In this document: positions 46,524 to 47,477 of the stretch, piece by piece | How the letters are laid out: every line of letters starts with the position of its first letter | How positions within the stretch are numbered: the stretch's first letter is position 1 | Origin: a virus | Length of the DNA: 47,477 bases | Virus record (IMG/VR): IMGVR_UViG_3300046538_000166 | Coordinates: 1-47,477 of that record | Strand: one strand, 5' to 3' | Translations under genes and position numbers: made by a program | Notes under the pieces: generated by a model | The model's database searches: none | What the model was told of the DNA's origin: nothing | Seen by the model: the letters and a program-made list of their open reading frames with translations, nothing else

Positions 46524-47477
46524 ACAACCTGATCAAGCTCGGGCTCTTGGATGACGCCAAGTACGCCGAGCTGTTCCCCGGTTCGACTACCCCACTCGGT
46601 GGCATTCCAAACTTCCACGAGTACGCCCAGCTATGGCTTGATGGCCGGGTCATCGCTGAAGGTACTCGCAACAACTACAAGGGCGCGCTGAATCTCTACT
46701 GGATTCCACCGCTTGCCCTGGTACGCATCGACCTGATCACCACCACACTCCTGCGCCGCATTATCGCGGCCACGGAGTGGACGTCTCCGGGTGTGCGGCG
46801 CAACGCGCTGGTCAAGCTCTCTACGATTCTGGAAGCGGCCGTAGCTGAAGAGCTGATCAAGAAAAATCCCGCAAAGATGATCGATCTTCCGAAGCGAGGG
46901 CGAAAGGAAATCAACCCGTTCTCGCTGGACGAAGCCAACCGAATCATTGATCACCTCTACCAGACGCAACATTGGCCCAGTGGAATTTACGCTGCATTCT
47001 TTGAATTCGCGTTCTTCACCGGGCTCCGTCTGTCTGAAGTCGCTGCGCTGCGCTGGGATGCCGTTGACCAGGTGAAACGCCAGGTTCATGTCTGCCGCAC
47101 AGTGGCGTTGGGTGTTGTAGAAGAACGCACCAAAACCGGAAAGGATCGGTTCGTACTGCTGAACGAGCGAGCGTTGCACGCGCTGGAGTTTGCCCGCCAG
47201 TACGCCGAGCGCCGCGCCAAAGGTATCGGCAAGGTGAAAACCACGCCCTACGTGTTTCCGCCGTCGAAGAACAGCGAGTACATCAAACAGACCTCCGATC
47301 TGCACAAACAGTGGGGTCCAGCACTGAAAGCGCTGACGATGCCTTATCGACCGCCGTACAACTGCCGTCATACTTATGCGACAATATGCTTAATGTCCAA
47401 CATGAACCCCGCATTCATCGCTCAGCAGCTTGGCCACAGTGTCCAAATGTTGCTGACGACGTATGCGCGTTGGCTCA
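46364..47477 (+). CDS. int: tyrosine integrase, prophage B (cut by the window end)
   Basis: At least 371 codons, with no stop before the window ends. The ATG at 46364 or 46379 matches the 1923/1938 pair. My translation gives IRFTWNGTRRSETLPFPTTQ, R in TGLRLSEV, K in TKTGKDR, RHTYAT, LGHS and TTYARW, so all catalytic residues seen are intact. It is close to the integrase at 1923-3116 in protein sequence, diverged at silent sites, and identical in DNA over the last 127 bases. Confidence 0.85.
   Translation, partial: MGRSTMDLPDGVELFRKSLRIRFTWNGTRRSETLPFPTTQKGIKAASQLRDQVDNLIKLGLLDDAKYAELFPGSTTPLGGIPNFHEYAQLWLDGRVIAEGTRNNYKGALNLYWIPPLALVRIDLITTTLLRRIIAATEWTSPGVRRNALVKLSTILEAAVAEELIKKNPAKMIDLPKRGRKEINPFSLDEANRIIDHLYQTQHWPSGIYAAFFEFAFFTGLRLSEVAALRWDAVDQVKRQVHVCRTVALGVVEERTKTGKDRFVLLNERALHALEFARQYAERRAKGIGKVKTTPYVFPPSKNSEYIKQTSDLHKQWGPALKALTMPYRPPYNCRHTYATICLMSNMNPAFIAQQLGHSVQMLLTTYARWL
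47351..47477 (+). repeat. 127-bp perfect direct repeat, copy 2 (window end)
   Basis: Identical to 2910-3036. It runs to the last base, so the true repeat may continue beyond the window. See copy 1 for interpretation. Confidence 0.85.

Overview
The window looks like Pseudomonas DNA (inferred from a DUF1652 gene, two PrtN-like regulators, high-GC coding and the style of the phage genes). It holds almost one complete temperate phage genome lying directly after the integrase end of a second, related prophage. Identity calls are by eye from protein motifs and gene order; no search was run.

Layout. (1) 1-3116, plus strand: tail of an upstream prophage (A): KilAC-like, small, AlpA-like, PrtN-like and coiled-coil genes, then an excisionase-like gene overlapping a tyrosine integrase. 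(2) 3117-12000: accessory DNA, partly AT-richer than its surroundings, with a HEPN-like protein, a membrane protein, a PIN-like nuclease, an integrase relic, a relic of phage lysis genes, two copies of a 69-aa gene, a DUF1652 gene and several long repeats. Two 150-bp direct repeats flank about 4 kb of it. (3) 12000-37650, minus strand: lysis and late genes of prophage B. The order is DNA adenine methylase (with a LexA-like box upstream), Rz/Rz1 spanins, GH19 endolysin, a P2-type contractile tail (D, X, U, tape measure, E/E', tube, sheath, fibre, I, J, W, V), a lambda-type head (Z, FII, E, D, ClpP-like protease, portal B, W, terminase A and Nu1), holin and a putative late regulator. (4) 37650-41360, minus: iteron-like candidate origin, primase-helicase, DksA-like and CII-like proteins. 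(5) 41440-42780: the lysogeny switch, with cro-like and CI-like genes transcribed divergently, four matching operators and promoters in both directions. (6) 42780-47477, plus: rightward early operon ending in an excisionase and an integrase cut by the window end. It matches region 1 gene for gene in part.

How it works together. CI probably silences leftward (cro, cII, primase) and rightward (early, xis, int) transcription through 18-bp operators of the form CRATAC-N6-GTATYG. Both early transcripts carry copies of a short motif (CCTCTCACCAWA) that in five of six cases is the loop of a hairpin whose stem differs in sequence each time. This is the best candidate for an undescribed element: a conserved-loop RNA family, possibly for antitermination or translational control. 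Late genes are probably read leftward from the putative regulator near 37.6 kb, past several terminator-like hairpins that sit just upstream of major structural genes.

The last 127 bases of the window are identical to 2910-3036 inside the first integrase, whereas the flanking integrase sequence has diverged. This may mark an attachment or recombination site, or a contig end at a repeat.
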